A stretch of 64,000 nt of DNA from NCBI GenBank assembly GCA_947626145.1, contig CANQRB010000010.1, forward strand, positions 22,575-86,574. Reading direction: 5' to 3'. The notes beneath the pieces are model-generated. The model was not told the DNA's origin. It was given only the letters and a program-made list of their open reading frames with translations, and did not search any database. Within the stretch, counting starts at the first letter, position 1, and each line of letters begins with the position of its first letter. The DNA is from an uncultured Clostridia bacterium. GTDB lineage: Bacteria > Bacillota > Clostridia > UMGS1883. Made by a program: the position numbers and the translations under genes. Below, in pieces: positions 18,966-27,804 of this stretch.

Positions 18966-19766
18966 TCACTTTTTGTTGGCCATTTTGCGGTGTTCGCTTG
19001 GACTGTGGCCGAAAAACTCGCGAAAGGCCGTGGAAAAGTACAGCTGATCCTCATATCCCGAGGACTGGGCTATCTGACCGATTGGCAGGTTTGTCTCTGT
19101 CAGCAGCCGGGCGGCGTTGTTCATCCGATAGGTGCGGATGTACTGCTTGGGAGAGACGCCAAGCTTTTCCTTGAACAGGCGGCAGAGGTAGCTCCGGTTC
19201 ACTCCCACATAAGCGCTGAGCTCGCTGACGGTTATGGCGCTGTGATAGTGGAAGGTGTGGATGTAGTTCAGTGCGAACTTTACATAATCCTCGGCCATGG
19301 TCATGGGCTGGGGCTTTTTTGTCGCGAAGGCCGACAGAGCGTCCATAAGCCGGCCGTATACCTTGTAGGGGTTCAGGGTTTCGGTTTCGGCCAGACGCAG
19401 CATGGCCTCGCCGGCGGCGGTGTTGTTCCTGATAACGGGGATTTCTCTGGTAAATTCCGTGGAGCTGAGATAGCCCTCCACCGCCGAGCCCGAAAACTCC
19501 ACCCACGAATATTCCCAGGGATCGCTGCCGTCCGCCTTGTAAAAGGTCACATCCTTGGGATATATCAGAAAGGCGTCCCCCGGCCCGAGCTCGAACTCTC
19601 CGCCGTCCGTTTTATATACGCCCTTCCCCCTGTGGATATAGTGAATGAGGTGATTGGAGCGCACAAAGTTGCCGATGGAATAATTCGGCCGGCAGTCCTC
19701 GTGGCCGTACTGAATGGCGTTGAAGTCCACAAAGTCCCGAAATCTGTTTATGACGGTTTTTCTCAT
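18966..19766 (-). CDS. AraC-family transcriptional regulator of the pectin locus
   Basis: A 266-aa regulator. The N-terminal half is a cupin-like ligand-binding domain (RGKGVYKTDGGEFELGPGDAFLIYP). The C-terminal half has two helix-turn-helix motifs (VSELSAYVGVNRSYLCRLFK and PIGQIAQSSGYEDQLYFSTAF). The start is moved 16 codons inside the ORF track because GGGAGGTGA stands just before this ATG. It is divergent from the GH105-led gene cluster with a 138-bp intergenic region, the usual arrangement for an activator controlling the neighbouring operon. The inducer is probably a rhamnogalacturonan fragment, by context only. Its stop codon touches the end of a miniature element. Confidence 0.9.
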   Translation of the reverse strand: MRKTVINRFRDFVDFNAIQYGHEDCRPNYSIGNFVRSNHLIHYIHRGKGVYKTDGGEFELGPGDAFLIYPKDVTFYKADGSDPWEYSWVEFSGSAVEGYLSSTEFTREIPVIRNNTAAGEAMLRLAETETLNPYKVYGRLMDALSAFATKKPQPMTMAEDYVKFALNYIHTFHYHSAITVSELSAYVGVNRSYLCRLFKEKLGVSPKQYIRTYRMNNAARLLTETNLPIGQIAQSSGYEDQLYFSTAFREFFGHSPSEHRKMANKK

Positions 19767-19785
19767 AAGCTCACCTCCCAGGACA

Positions 19786-19814
19786 ATTATAGTATTTTTG
19801 GAGAGATAAGTCAA
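19786..19814 (-). promoter_or_regulatory. Sigma-A promoter of the AraC-type gene
   Basis: Minus-strand TTGACT, 17-bp spacer, TATAAT, directly upstream of the chosen start. No equally good promoter is visible on the plus strand in the rest of the gap, consistent with activator-dependent expression of the GH105 operon. Confidence 0.75.
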
Positions 19815-19904
19815 TACTTATGTCACAAAATCCAATATTTTTATAACAAACTCTTATGGATAATTTACGGTTTTTAATGTATCATTAAAACGTGAGGTGA
19901 GAGT

Positions 19905-21713
19905 ATGGACATTCTTGATCGGGCCCGAAAAATCGCCCGCAGGTATATGGATGAAAATCCTCCCGTTCCCCTTAAGATGAGGGCCTTCTATGACGGCGGC
20001 GTCCGCCGAGGCCCGGACTACCGCTATCACGCGGATATGGACAGGCTGTTCCCGCAAGCGGAGATGGGGGATAAGGCCTTTGTCCGCTGCCTTTATATGG
20101 CGGGCGGTGAGGAAGAGATCGGCCTGACAATAACCCTTTTCGGCCCGGCGATACTGAGGGTGAACGGGGCGGAGGTCTTTCGCTCCAGCATTTTTACCGA
20201 ACGAAATAATCACACGGAAAACCGTGTGGATATACATATGAACCCCGGCGAAAACCTGCTTGAGCTGGAACTGACAAAAACTCCCCTTGGATTCGGCTGC
20301 ATCTTCGGCACATGGCTGGGGAAGTGGGACTATATCTTCATGCGGCCCGACGATCCGGAAACGGAGGGCTGTCAGTACCGGCTGAACGACGGCCCATGGC
20401 TGCCGGAGCCCGAGCCGGTGAACGTCGAGCTTAAGCCCGGCGAATATGCTCTTTTTGTCGCGTCGGACGGGGACGGCCCGGTCACGGTGCGTAAAACGGA
20501 GGCAGAGTTCCCGCCGGACGAAAATTATTCAAACCTGTTCGGCATAGAGGGTCACGGGGCGTGGCTGGGCCTTTGGCCTTTGAAGGAGGAGCATGGGGGC
20601 GACCTTTTCGCCCGGCCCATTGAGGGAACCTACTGGCGCTTTAAGGAAAAAGACCTTTGGCTGCGGCCCTGTTACGGTGCGGGGAATTTCGGCCGGTGGA
20701 GCTATCCTCTGGGCGTAACCCTGTACGGCCTTTTGCGGCTGGGCCAGCTTTTGAACGACAAGGAGATAAAGGCTTATGTTGCCGCCCATGCAGAGCGGTG
20801 CCTTAACACCTTTGACTATGCTCTATGGGACAAAGACAGCCACGGCGGCGCGGCAAGCCTGCACAACCTTCTTTGCAGCATCGACAGTCTTGACGACTGC
20901 GGGGCCTTCGGAGCGCTTGTGGAAGAAGCGGCTTTGACCCTGGGGGTAGAAAATACCGAAAAAATATGCGCTTATATTTCCGACTACATAGAGAACCGCC
21001 AGCCCCGGCGGGAAGGCGGGGCTTTTTACCGAAAAAATCAGCTCCACAGCTTTCACAACGACACCATGTGGCTGGATGATCTGTACATGAGCGTGCCCTT
21101 TTTGTGCCGCAGGTATCTTATCACCGGAGATGAACGCTTCCTTACCGACGCCGCCAACCAGTTCAGGCAGTACAGAAAGCTGCTTTACATGGATGATAAG
21201 GGGCTGATGAGCCATGTTTACGACTTCCGCCACGGGCTGCGCAACGGCGTGGCGTGGGGACGGGGCAACGGCTGGACGCTGTTTTCCCTCAGTGAGCTGC
21301 TCATGGCCATGCCGCGGGATTTCCCCCACAGGCCGGAGACGGAGGCCATGTTTAAGGAGCTTTGCGTCGGGTACGCCGCCCGTCAGAGTGAGGACGGCCG
21401 CTGGCACCAGGTGCTGGACGATCCGGAGGCTTATCTTGAGACCAGCTGCACCGCCATGTTCGCCTGCGCTTTCATGCGTGGGGTGAGGATGGGCCTGCTG
21501 GAGCCGGATTATGCCGAAAGAGCCCGGCGGGCGGTAAACTCCATTGTGGAAAACTGCACTGACGGCGAGGGCAACGTTTACGGCGTGTGCCGTGGCTCGG
21601 AGTTCGCTTTCCGGCCCGATTACTACAAATATGAGCTTACGACAAGGACGAACGACACCCACGGGATAGGGATAGTTCTTCTGGCGATATATGAGGTGAC
21701 TTATGGAACTTAA
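19905..21713 (+). CDS. GH105 unsaturated rhamnogalacturonyl hydrolase with an extra N-terminal module
   Basis: A 602-aa cytoplasmic enzyme (no signal peptide). Residues from about 240 to 600 form the (alpha/alpha)6 barrel of the YteR/YesR family, which removes the unsaturated galacturonyl residue left by rhamnogalacturonan lyases. Recognisable parts are HNDTMWLDDLYMSVPFL, with the conserved acidic pair, and VAWGRGNGWTLFSLSELL near residue 450. The first about 225 residues are an additional beta-rich region, not part of a normal GH105 of about 370 aa; it resembles a sugar-binding module but I cannot name it. The gene starts the pectin operon, with GTGAGGTGA before the ATG, and overlaps the next gene by 11 bp. 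Its substrate would be the disaccharides made by the downstream PL11 enzyme. Confidence 0.88.
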   Translation: MDILDRARKIARRYMDENPPVPLKMRAFYDGGVRRGPDYRYHADMDRLFPQAEMGDKAFVRCLYMAGGEEEIGLTITLFGPAILRVNGAEVFRSSIFTERNNHTENRVDIHMNPGENLLELELTKTPLGFGCIFGTWLGKWDYIFMRPDDPETEGCQYRLNDGPWLPEPEPVNVELKPGEYALFVASDGDGPVTVRKTEAEFPPDENYSNLFGIEGHGAWLGLWPLKEEHGGDLFARPIEGTYWRFKEKDLWLRPCYGAGNFGRWSYPLGVTLYGLLRLGQLLNDKEIKAYVAAHAERCLNTFDYALWDKDSHGGAASLHNLLCSIDSLDDCGAFGALVEEAALTLGVENTEKICAYISDYIENRQPRREGGAFYRKNQLHSFHNDTMWLDDLYMSVPFLCRRYLITGDERFLTDAANQFRQYRKLLYMDDKGLMSHVYDFRHGLRNGVAWGRGNGWTLFSLSELLMAMPRDFPHRPETEAMFKELCVGYAARQSEDGRWHQVLDDPEAYLETSCTAMFACAFMRGVRMGLLEPDYAERARRAVNSIVENCTDGEGNVYGVCRGSEFAFRPDYYKYELTTRTNDTHGIGIVLLAIYEVTYGT

Positions 21714-22932
21714 GGAAATACGCAAAATCGACATTTCGGCGGCGGGGCGCTATTGCCGTATGTGGTTGGGTGACATCGACGGGGACGGACGAATGGAGAT
21801 AGTCATGGTTCAGCCGGACTCAGGCTTTGACGATCGATACTGGCCCCACAGCGTCCGCTGCGCCACGGCCTATGACCTCGGCGGCAAAGTGCTTTGGCAG
21901 ATAGGGACGCCCGATCCGGACGCGAAGCCCAGCGGCAGCGACATACCCGCCCAGATATACGACATCGACGGGGATGGGAAGCCTGAGTTTATCTGCGCCA
22001 TGGACGACGAGCTCCGCATCTATGACGGAAAGACGGGAAAGCTGAAGTCCGCCCATTCCCTGCCCGACCCCCACGCCCACGACTGCATAATCATCGCCGA
22101 CCTTGAGGGCCGGGGACGGGCGGAAAATATCATAGTAAAGGACCGCTATCAAAGGCTCTGGGCCCTTGACAGGGATTTTAACGTTATGTGGGAGCATGAG
22201 GGCAACGTGGGTCACTATCCCTGGCCCCACGACCTTGACGGGGACGGGGCGGAGGAGCTTATCGCCGGTTACACCGTGCTCAACGGCAAGGGTGAGCCCC
22301 TGTGGACAATCGACATGAAGGATCACGCCGACTGCATCTGGATAGGGGACATCAACGGCGACGGCAAACCCGAGGCGGTCATCGGCGGCGACGACATCAC
22401 CGCCTACACCAATGACGGACGGCTGCTGTGGCGGTTCACGGACACCGTGGAGAGCCAGAACGTGGCCATCGGCAACCTTCGGCCGGAGCTGCCGGGACTG
22501 GAGATCTGCGGCCTTGACCGCATCGATCGGGGAAATCCGGGCCTTGACGGCATTTTTATAGTCAGCTCCGAGGGGAAATCCCTGTACAAGGAGCATAGAA
22601 CGGTACCCGGCTGGAGCAGCGTCTGCACCGTGATAAACAACCTTGACGGAAAGAACACGGATAATATTCTGGCCTACCGCCGTGGCGGGCTGCCCAACGC
22701 GGTCTATGACGGGTACCTGAACACCGTTTTTGAGTTCCCCTTTGACGGCTATGTACTCTGGGGCGATCTTGTCGGGACGGGAGCCAACCAGCTCATAGTC
22801 TACTCCCAGACCGAGGCGGTCATTTACTCCGCCGTGCCCGTTGATCTTGACAAGGGCGCGGACGGCCCGCTGCCCCAGCCGAAGCGGCTGTACAACAATA
22901 CCCGCTACTGGGGCGGGGAGTGCGGAAAGTGA
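21703..22932 (+). CDS. Cytoplasmic FG-GAP/VCBS-type beta-propeller protein of the pectin operon
   Basis: A 409-aa protein without signal peptide or membrane helix, overlapping the GH105 gene by 11 bp. It is built from repeats of about 50 residues, each with an Asp-rich calcium-loop motif such as GDIDGDGRMEI, YDIDGDGKPEFIC, HDLDGDGAEELIAG and GDINGDGKPEAVIGG. This is the FG-GAP/VCBS pattern of seven- or eight-bladed propellers. The same propeller architecture is the catalytic scaffold of PL11 rhamnogalacturonan lyases, to which this protein looks distantly related. At 409 aa it is about two thirds of a PL11 enzyme, and I cannot confirm catalytic residues. It may be an intracellular lyase-like enzyme or a binding protein. 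A miniature element begins at its stop codon. Confidence 0.72.
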   Translation: MELKEIRKIDISAAGRYCRMWLGDIDGDGRMEIVMVQPDSGFDDRYWPHSVRCATAYDLGGKVLWQIGTPDPDAKPSGSDIPAQIYDIDGDGKPEFICAMDDELRIYDGKTGKLKSAHSLPDPHAHDCIIIADLEGRGRAENIIVKDRYQRLWALDRDFNVMWEHEGNVGHYPWPHDLDGDGAEELIAGYTVLNGKGEPLWTIDMKDHADCIWIGDINGDGKPEAVIGGDDITAYTNDGRLLWRFTDTVESQNVAIGNLRPELPGLEICGLDRIDRGNPGLDGIFIVSSEGKSLYKEHRTVPGWSSVCTVINNLDGKNTDNILAYRRGGLPNAVYDGYLNTVFEFPFDGYVLWGDLVGTGANQLIVYSQTEAVIYSAVPVDLDKGADGPLPQPKRLYNNTRYWGGECGK

Positions 22933-23130
22933 GGAATTAGAAATTAGGAATTAGGAATAAATAGTGATTAACGCGGTTGCTCTGACAGGCGTGGTTTGCC
23001 GAAAAAGTGAGCCGGATTGACGTACTGTGACATTGGCAGTGTATTGCGCTTCCTCCGACAGATGTTTACTGCGGCAATGACAAACAGCGCGGCCACCGCA
23101 TTAATATTCCTCACTCCTCATTCCTAATTA
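22931..23130. mobile_element. Miniature inverted-repeat element inside the pectin operon (about 200 bp)
   Basis: The ends are imperfect inverted repeats of about 35-40 bp: the left arm has AATTAGGAATTAGGAATAA...ATTAACGCGGT, and the right arm read in reverse has AATTAGGAATGAGGAGTGAGG...ATTAATGCGGT. No ORF lies inside. It starts at the stop codon of the propeller gene and ends just before the ribosome binding site of the PL11 gene. It may carry folding or termination signals that change the expression ratio of the two halves of the operon. Confidence 0.65.
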
Positions 23131-23151
23131 GTAAAAGAAAGGATGTTGAAA

Positions 23152-26100
23152 ATGAAAAAGCTTTTGACGATCACGGCGGTCACGCTTGCGTTGATCCTGC
23201 TGACGGCGGCTCCGGCGCTGGCCGACGCCTCCGGCGGGCTTGTGGCGGTTAAGGTCGACGGCGGGGTATACCTGTCCTGGAACATGACCGGCGCCGAAAG
23301 TTACACCCTCTATCGGGGCGACGAGGCCATCGTTACGACTACGGGCACCAACTATGTGGACGCCGAGGCCGACGGCACGGCCCAATATCACATTGATTCC
23401 AACGCCCCTGTTTCCGTGTGGGATAAGGGCTATCTGGAAATACCCATCGAAGCCCCCGCCCAGAACCTTGGCGATATAACCGAGGGTATACGGGCCGTGG
23501 AGCTTAAGGCCGCTGCGGAGATGAACATCGGCTCCAAGTGGCACCTTGCGCCCCTTGAGGACGGGGCCGTCGTCCCCATTCGTGAGGACGGAGCTGTTAT
23601 GGATGTCAATGCCCAGTCCAAGGAGGTTGGCGGCAGCGTGGGCACATACGCTTTCAACAACGGCGACAACCAGAAGTTCTACCTTGAGGACGCTGACGGC
23701 GGCTATGTTATAAAGGGTAAGCAGAGCGAACTCTATCTGGCCGTGGCCGCCGACGGGGCCGTCACCCTTCAGGAGCGGGCCGACGCCTCGGTTTTCACGG
23801 TGACGGACATTGATTTTGACATAGCCGAGGCGGAAATGACCGCCATAAAAGCCATAAAAGGCGAAGTTGTCTATACCGCCAACGACGCCTCCGTGGGCGA
23901 TCTTGACGGCGACGGGGAGTACGAGATTGTCCTCAAGTGGGATCCCAGCGACTCCAAGGACGCCTCCCAAAACGGGAGGACCGGCAAGGTCTATATTGAT
24001 GCCTATGAGCTGAACGGCACAAGGCTTTGGCGCATAGATTTGGGCCCCAATATCCGTGCCGGAGCCCATGACACACAGTTCATAGTCTACGACTTGGACG
24101 GTGATGGAAAAGCCGAGGTTGCCTTCCGCACCGCCGACGGCACGGTGGACGGCGCGGACACGGTTATCGGCGATCCGGACGCCCTCTGGACAGATAACTG
24201 GTCGGGCAAAAACCTCGAGGGCCCACTTTGGGTAACCGTTTTTGAGGGCGCCACGGGCAAAGCTTTGGCCAGCGTTCCCTACGACCCTCAGACCACCGAA
24301 CCGGGAGCGTCCATATTCGGCGACGACTACGGCAACCGCTCCGAGCGGTACAACGCCTGTGTGGCCTATCTCGACGGCGTAAATCCCTATATGGTGTTTT
24401 TCCGGGGCTACTACGGGGGCCAGTCGGGCAAAGGACCCGGCAGGACGGTTATTGCCGCTTTCAGCTATAAAGACGGCAATATTGAAAAATACTGGCGTTT
24501 CGACACCATGGACGCCGGAAATGAGCAGTATATCGGTCAGGGCAACCACAATGTTTCCGTGGCCGACGTGGACGGGGACGGAAAGGATGAAATCCTTACC
24601 GGCGCCCTGACGCTGGACGACGACGGCAGCGTGCTGTGGTGCTCCTTCATGGGCCACGGCGACGCCATGCACCTTGGAGATTATGACCCCTACAGACCGG
24701 GGTTGGAATATTTTGTGGTACACGAGCACGCCTCTCCCGACCAGAAGTACGGCTTCACCGTCTTTGACGCTGCCACCGGCGAGATACTTCATAAGAGAGA
24801 GGCCGGCAAGGACACGGGCCGTGGCGTCATGGCCAATATCGGCCCCTTCGGCGGCACTTATGTTGCCTGGGCCGGCAGCGGCGCGGGGAAGATTAACTCC
24901 CTGGGCGAAAATCTTAATTACGATTTCAATTCAATGAACTTCCGCATATTCTGGGACGGCGACCTCTACGAGGAGCTTTTGGACGGAACCTCTATTTTCA
25001 AGATTAACGGCGAGGGCAAGCAGGAGCTGATTTTCAGCGCCGCAGGCTGCGCCTCCAACAACGGCTCCAAGTCCAACCCCTGCCTTCAGGCGGACATTCT
25101 TGGCGACTGGCGCGAGGAGGTGCTGCTCCGCAGCGCCGACGGCCTGAGCCTGAGACTGTACACCACCACTGTTCCTACGGAATTTTCGCTCATGCCCCTG
25201 ATGACCGACCACGTTTACCGCATGGGCGTCGTTTGGCAGAACTCCGCCTACAACCAGCCGCCCCACCTTGGCTATTATCCGGCGGGCATTGTGGAGCTGA
25301 CTCTCGGTTCCGACACGGCCAAAATAAACGGCCTGACCGCCGGGCTGGACGCCGCCCCCTATGCCGAGGAGGGCCGCACCCTTGTGCCCCTGCGCTTCAT
25401 CGGCGAGGCTTTGGGCGCAAAGGTGGAATATGACAACGGCGTAATAACGGTCACCGCCGGGAATGACACCGTAATAATGAACATAGGCAGCGCCGATTAC
25501 ACCCTTAACGGCGAGGCAAGAACCATGTCCGTCCCGCCCGTTGTGGTGAACGAGCGCACTCTTGTCCCCGTCCGCACCGTGTCCGAGGCCCTCGGTATGG
25601 ATGTGGGCTGGGAACAGGAGACCCAAAAGGTGACTATCAGAAGGAGAGACTTACCCGTGACAGTAACGCCAATGAATATTGAAACCACGGCCGCTTCGGC
25701 GGCCGTGGACGTCAGTCAGCCCAAAAGGATTTTTATCGCCGGTGACTCCACGGCCCAGACATACCGCGAAAGCGCCGCTCCTCAGGCGGGCTGGGGCCAG
25801 ATGCTTGGCCTTTTCTTTAATGACAGCGTCACTGTGGAAAACCGGGCCCTGGCCGGCCGCAGCCTTAAGAGCTTTTACAACGACGGCCGCTGGGACGCGA
25901 TACTTAACGACGCCCTGCCCGGCGATTATGTCATTATTCAGTTCGGCCACAACGATGGGGCGTGGAACAAGCCAGAGCGCTATATCAGCCTTGAGGACTA
26001 TCCGGCGTTTCTGGACGAAAAGTATATAGGCCCCGCCCTTGACAGGGGACTTATCCCCATAATAGCCTCCCACACCCAGTCCCACAGGTTCGGCGATGAC

Positions 26101-27804
26101 GGGAAGATCGGCGAGCCCGACCCCGACGCGGTCAGCTATGATTCTCTTCTTCGGGACGCCGCCGAGCGCTGGAACCTGACCTTTATCGACGTAAACAAAC
26201 TCAGCCGTGACCTTGAGAATTCCATGGGAGCTAAAGAGAGCGAAAAGCTCCATCTCTATGCCGACCCCGGACAGTACGCCAATTATCCCGACGGGGTGGC
26301 CGACAACACCCACTATTCCTGGTACGGAGCCTTTGAAATTGCCAAAATCGTCGCCGAGGGTCTGGAGCAGATCGACGATCTCCGTCTGCGCCGGGCCGAC
26401 GGATACGCCATGACCGGTTCTTTTGAAGGGGAGCATAGCTTCGACGTCCGTCAGTACGGCTTTGCCCGTGAGTTCAGCGTGGCCGTCAGGACAGGTGCTC
26501 CCGTCACCGTCACGGTAAACGGAAATACCGTTTTGACGCCAAATTCCGCCGAAAGTGAGCTCATGACCCGTGCCGCCGCGGTGGACGGCAGAATTAATAT
26601 CACTGCCTCCGGCCCTGTGACCGTGGAGGTCAGCCCCGTGTGGAGCTTTGCTCCCGAGGGCGGCATAAACGCCGCCGAGGATTATTCTCTTGACATCCCT
26701 GACGGCACGTACGATTTTTACTTCACAAAGTCGGACACCGAGCGGGGCAACATTTACATAAACTCCCTTTTGGTGGGGGCCAATGTGGATATGTACGGTA
26801 CCGTGGGCGTGCCTAATGGTACGGTTCATGTGTTCCGTGGCTTTGACGTGGAGGGCGGAGCCGCCGTCCGTGTGGATCAGCGCACCACCCGCCTTGCCAA
26901 AGTGGAGGCTGTGAAAACTCCCGCCATTTTCAGCCGCAAGACCCGTATTTTTGTGGGCGGCGACTCCACTCTCTGCAACTATTATCCCGTAATTCCCGAT
27001 GTGGTCGAGGCGGATATTCCCGCCGGGGAGCGCCGCACCGGCTGGGCCCAGCTCCTTGACAGGTTCGTCGTCTCTGACTACGAGGTGGTAAATCTTGCCT
27101 CCAGCGGCGACTGGGCCCGTGACTGGAAGGACAACATCTTTCCCACAGTTATGGCGCAGGGCCGCCCCGGCGACATTCTCGTCATACAATTCGGCATCAA
27201 CGACCGCAACCGTGACGACAAGAAAAAGGAAACTATGGCCGACGCCCTCAGATATATGGTGACCGAGGCCGCCCAAAAGGGCATTACGCCCATTCTGGTC
27301 AAGCCCCAGCCCTCCGTGGGCTACACCTGGGGCAGCGCCGGCGAAAACGAGGCCCCCAACGGCAACAACGGCGGCTTCTTTGACGTGGTGACCGATGTGG
27401 CCAATGAGACCGGCTGTCTTTATGTTGACCTTTACGCTCTGGCGGGCCAGCACTTTGCTCAGGTGGGACGGGATTATGTGAGCCGTAATTATCAGCTTTG
27501 GGACAGCGCCAAAAACGAGATGGCCGACAAGCTCCACATTTCCTTTGCCGGAGCTAAGGAGATATGCGCTCTGTTTGCGGCCGAGGCCGACGAGCGCGGC
27601 CTTATAGCCTCGGACGGCTATTACGAGGTCACTCAAATAACCAACGGCGTCTATCTGTTCGTAAACGGGGAAAAGGCCTATATTCTTAATAATTCCGACG
27701 GCGGCAGGGACGTGACCCTTACTTACGCCGGCGGCAGTGAAACGGTGACCGTCGCCCCTCACTGCGGCCTGCACATTAATACCCCGCAGGAGATGACAGC
27801 GTGA
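23152..27804 (+). CDS. Secreted PL11 rhamnogalacturonan lyase fused to a stalk domain and two CE12-type SGNH esterases
   Basis: A 1550-aa exported pectinase. The start is the second ATG of the ORF track, with AAAGGA 8 bases upstream. A signal peptide (about 1-25) is followed by an FN3-like start. A PL11 (YesW-like) lyase spans about 80-710, with propeller loops such as VGDLDGDGEYEIVLKW and VADVDGDGKDEILTG. A copper-amine-oxidase-N (stalk) repeat pair lies at about 714-833 (GRTLVPLRFIGEALG, ERTLVPVRTVSEALG). SGNH esterase 1 at about 857-1085 has IAGDSTAQTY, QFGHNDGAW and DNTHYSWYGA. After a beta-sandwich linker, esterase 2 at about 1265-1510 has VGGDSTLCNY, QFGINDRN and DKLHISFAGA. The lyase cleaves the RG-I backbone and the esterases would remove acetyl groups that block it. 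The stalk suggests cell-wall attachment. The fusion of all three is unusual. Confidence 0.88.
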   Translation: MKKLLTITAVTLALILLTAAPALADASGGLVAVKVDGGVYLSWNMTGAESYTLYRGDEAIVTTTGTNYVDAEADGTAQYHIDSNAPVSVWDKGYLEIPIEAPAQNLGDITEGIRAVELKAAAEMNIGSKWHLAPLEDGAVVPIREDGAVMDVNAQSKEVGGSVGTYAFNNGDNQKFYLEDADGGYVIKGKQSELYLAVAADGAVTLQERADASVFTVTDIDFDIAEAEMTAIKAIKGEVVYTANDASVGDLDGDGEYEIVLKWDPSDSKDASQNGRTGKVYIDAYELNGTRLWRIDLGPNIRAGAHDTQFIVYDLDGDGKAEVAFRTADGTVDGADTVIGDPDALWTDNWSGKNLEGPLWVTVFEGATGKALASVPYDPQTTEPGASIFGDDYGNRSERYNACVAYLDGVNPYMVFFRGYYGGQSGKGPGRTVIAAFSYKDGNIEKYWRFDTMDAGNEQYIGQGNHNVSVADVDGDGKDEILTGALTLDDDGSVLWCSFMGHGDAMHLGDYDPYRPGLEYFVVHEHASPDQKYGFTVFDAATGEILHKREAGKDTGRGVMANIGPFGGTYVAWAGSGAGKINSLGENLNYDFNSMNFRIFWDGDLYEELLDGTSIFKINGEGKQELIFSAAGCASNNGSKSNPCLQADILGDWREEVLLRSADGLSLRLYTTTVPTEFSLMPLMTDHVYRMGVVWQNSAYNQPPHLGYYPAGIVELTLGSDTAKINGLTAGLDAAPYAEEGRTLVPLRFIGEALGAKVEYDNGVITVTAGNDTVIMNIGSADYTLNGEARTMSVPPVVVNERTLVPVRTVSEALGMDVGWEQETQKVTIRRRDLPVTVTPMNIETTAASAAVDVSQPKRIFIAGDSTAQTYRESAAPQAGWGQMLGLFFNDSVTVENRALAGRSLKSFYNDGRWDAILNDALPGDYVIIQFGHNDGAWNKPERYISLEDYPAFLDEKYIGPALDRGLIPIIASHTQSHRFGDDGKIGEPDPDAVSYDSLLRDAAERWNLTFIDVNKLSRDLENSMGAKESEKLHLYADPGQYANYPDGVADNTHYSWYGAFEIAKIVAEGLEQIDDLRLRRADGYAMTGSFEGEHSFDVRQYGFAREFSVAVRTGAPVTVTVNGNTVLTPNSAESELMTRAAAVDGRINITASGPVTVEVSPVWSFAPEGGINAAEDYSLDIPDGTYDFYFTKSDTERGNIYINSLLVGANVDMYGTVGVPNGTVHVFRGFDVEGGAAVRVDQRTTRLAKVEAVKTPAIFSRKTRIFVGGDSTLCNYYPVIPDVVEADIPAGERRTGWAQLLDRFVVSDYEVVNLASSGDWARDWKDNIFPTVMAQGRPGDILVIQFGINDRNRDDKKKETMADALRYMVTEAAQKGITPILVKPQPSVGYTWGSAGENEAPNGNNGGFFDVVTDVANETGCLYVDLYALAGQHFAQVGRDYVSRNYQLWDSAKNEMADKLHISFAGAKEICALFAAEADERGLIASDGYYEVTQITNGVYLFVNGEKAYILNNSDGGRDVTLTYAGGSETVTVAPHCGLHINTPQEMTA

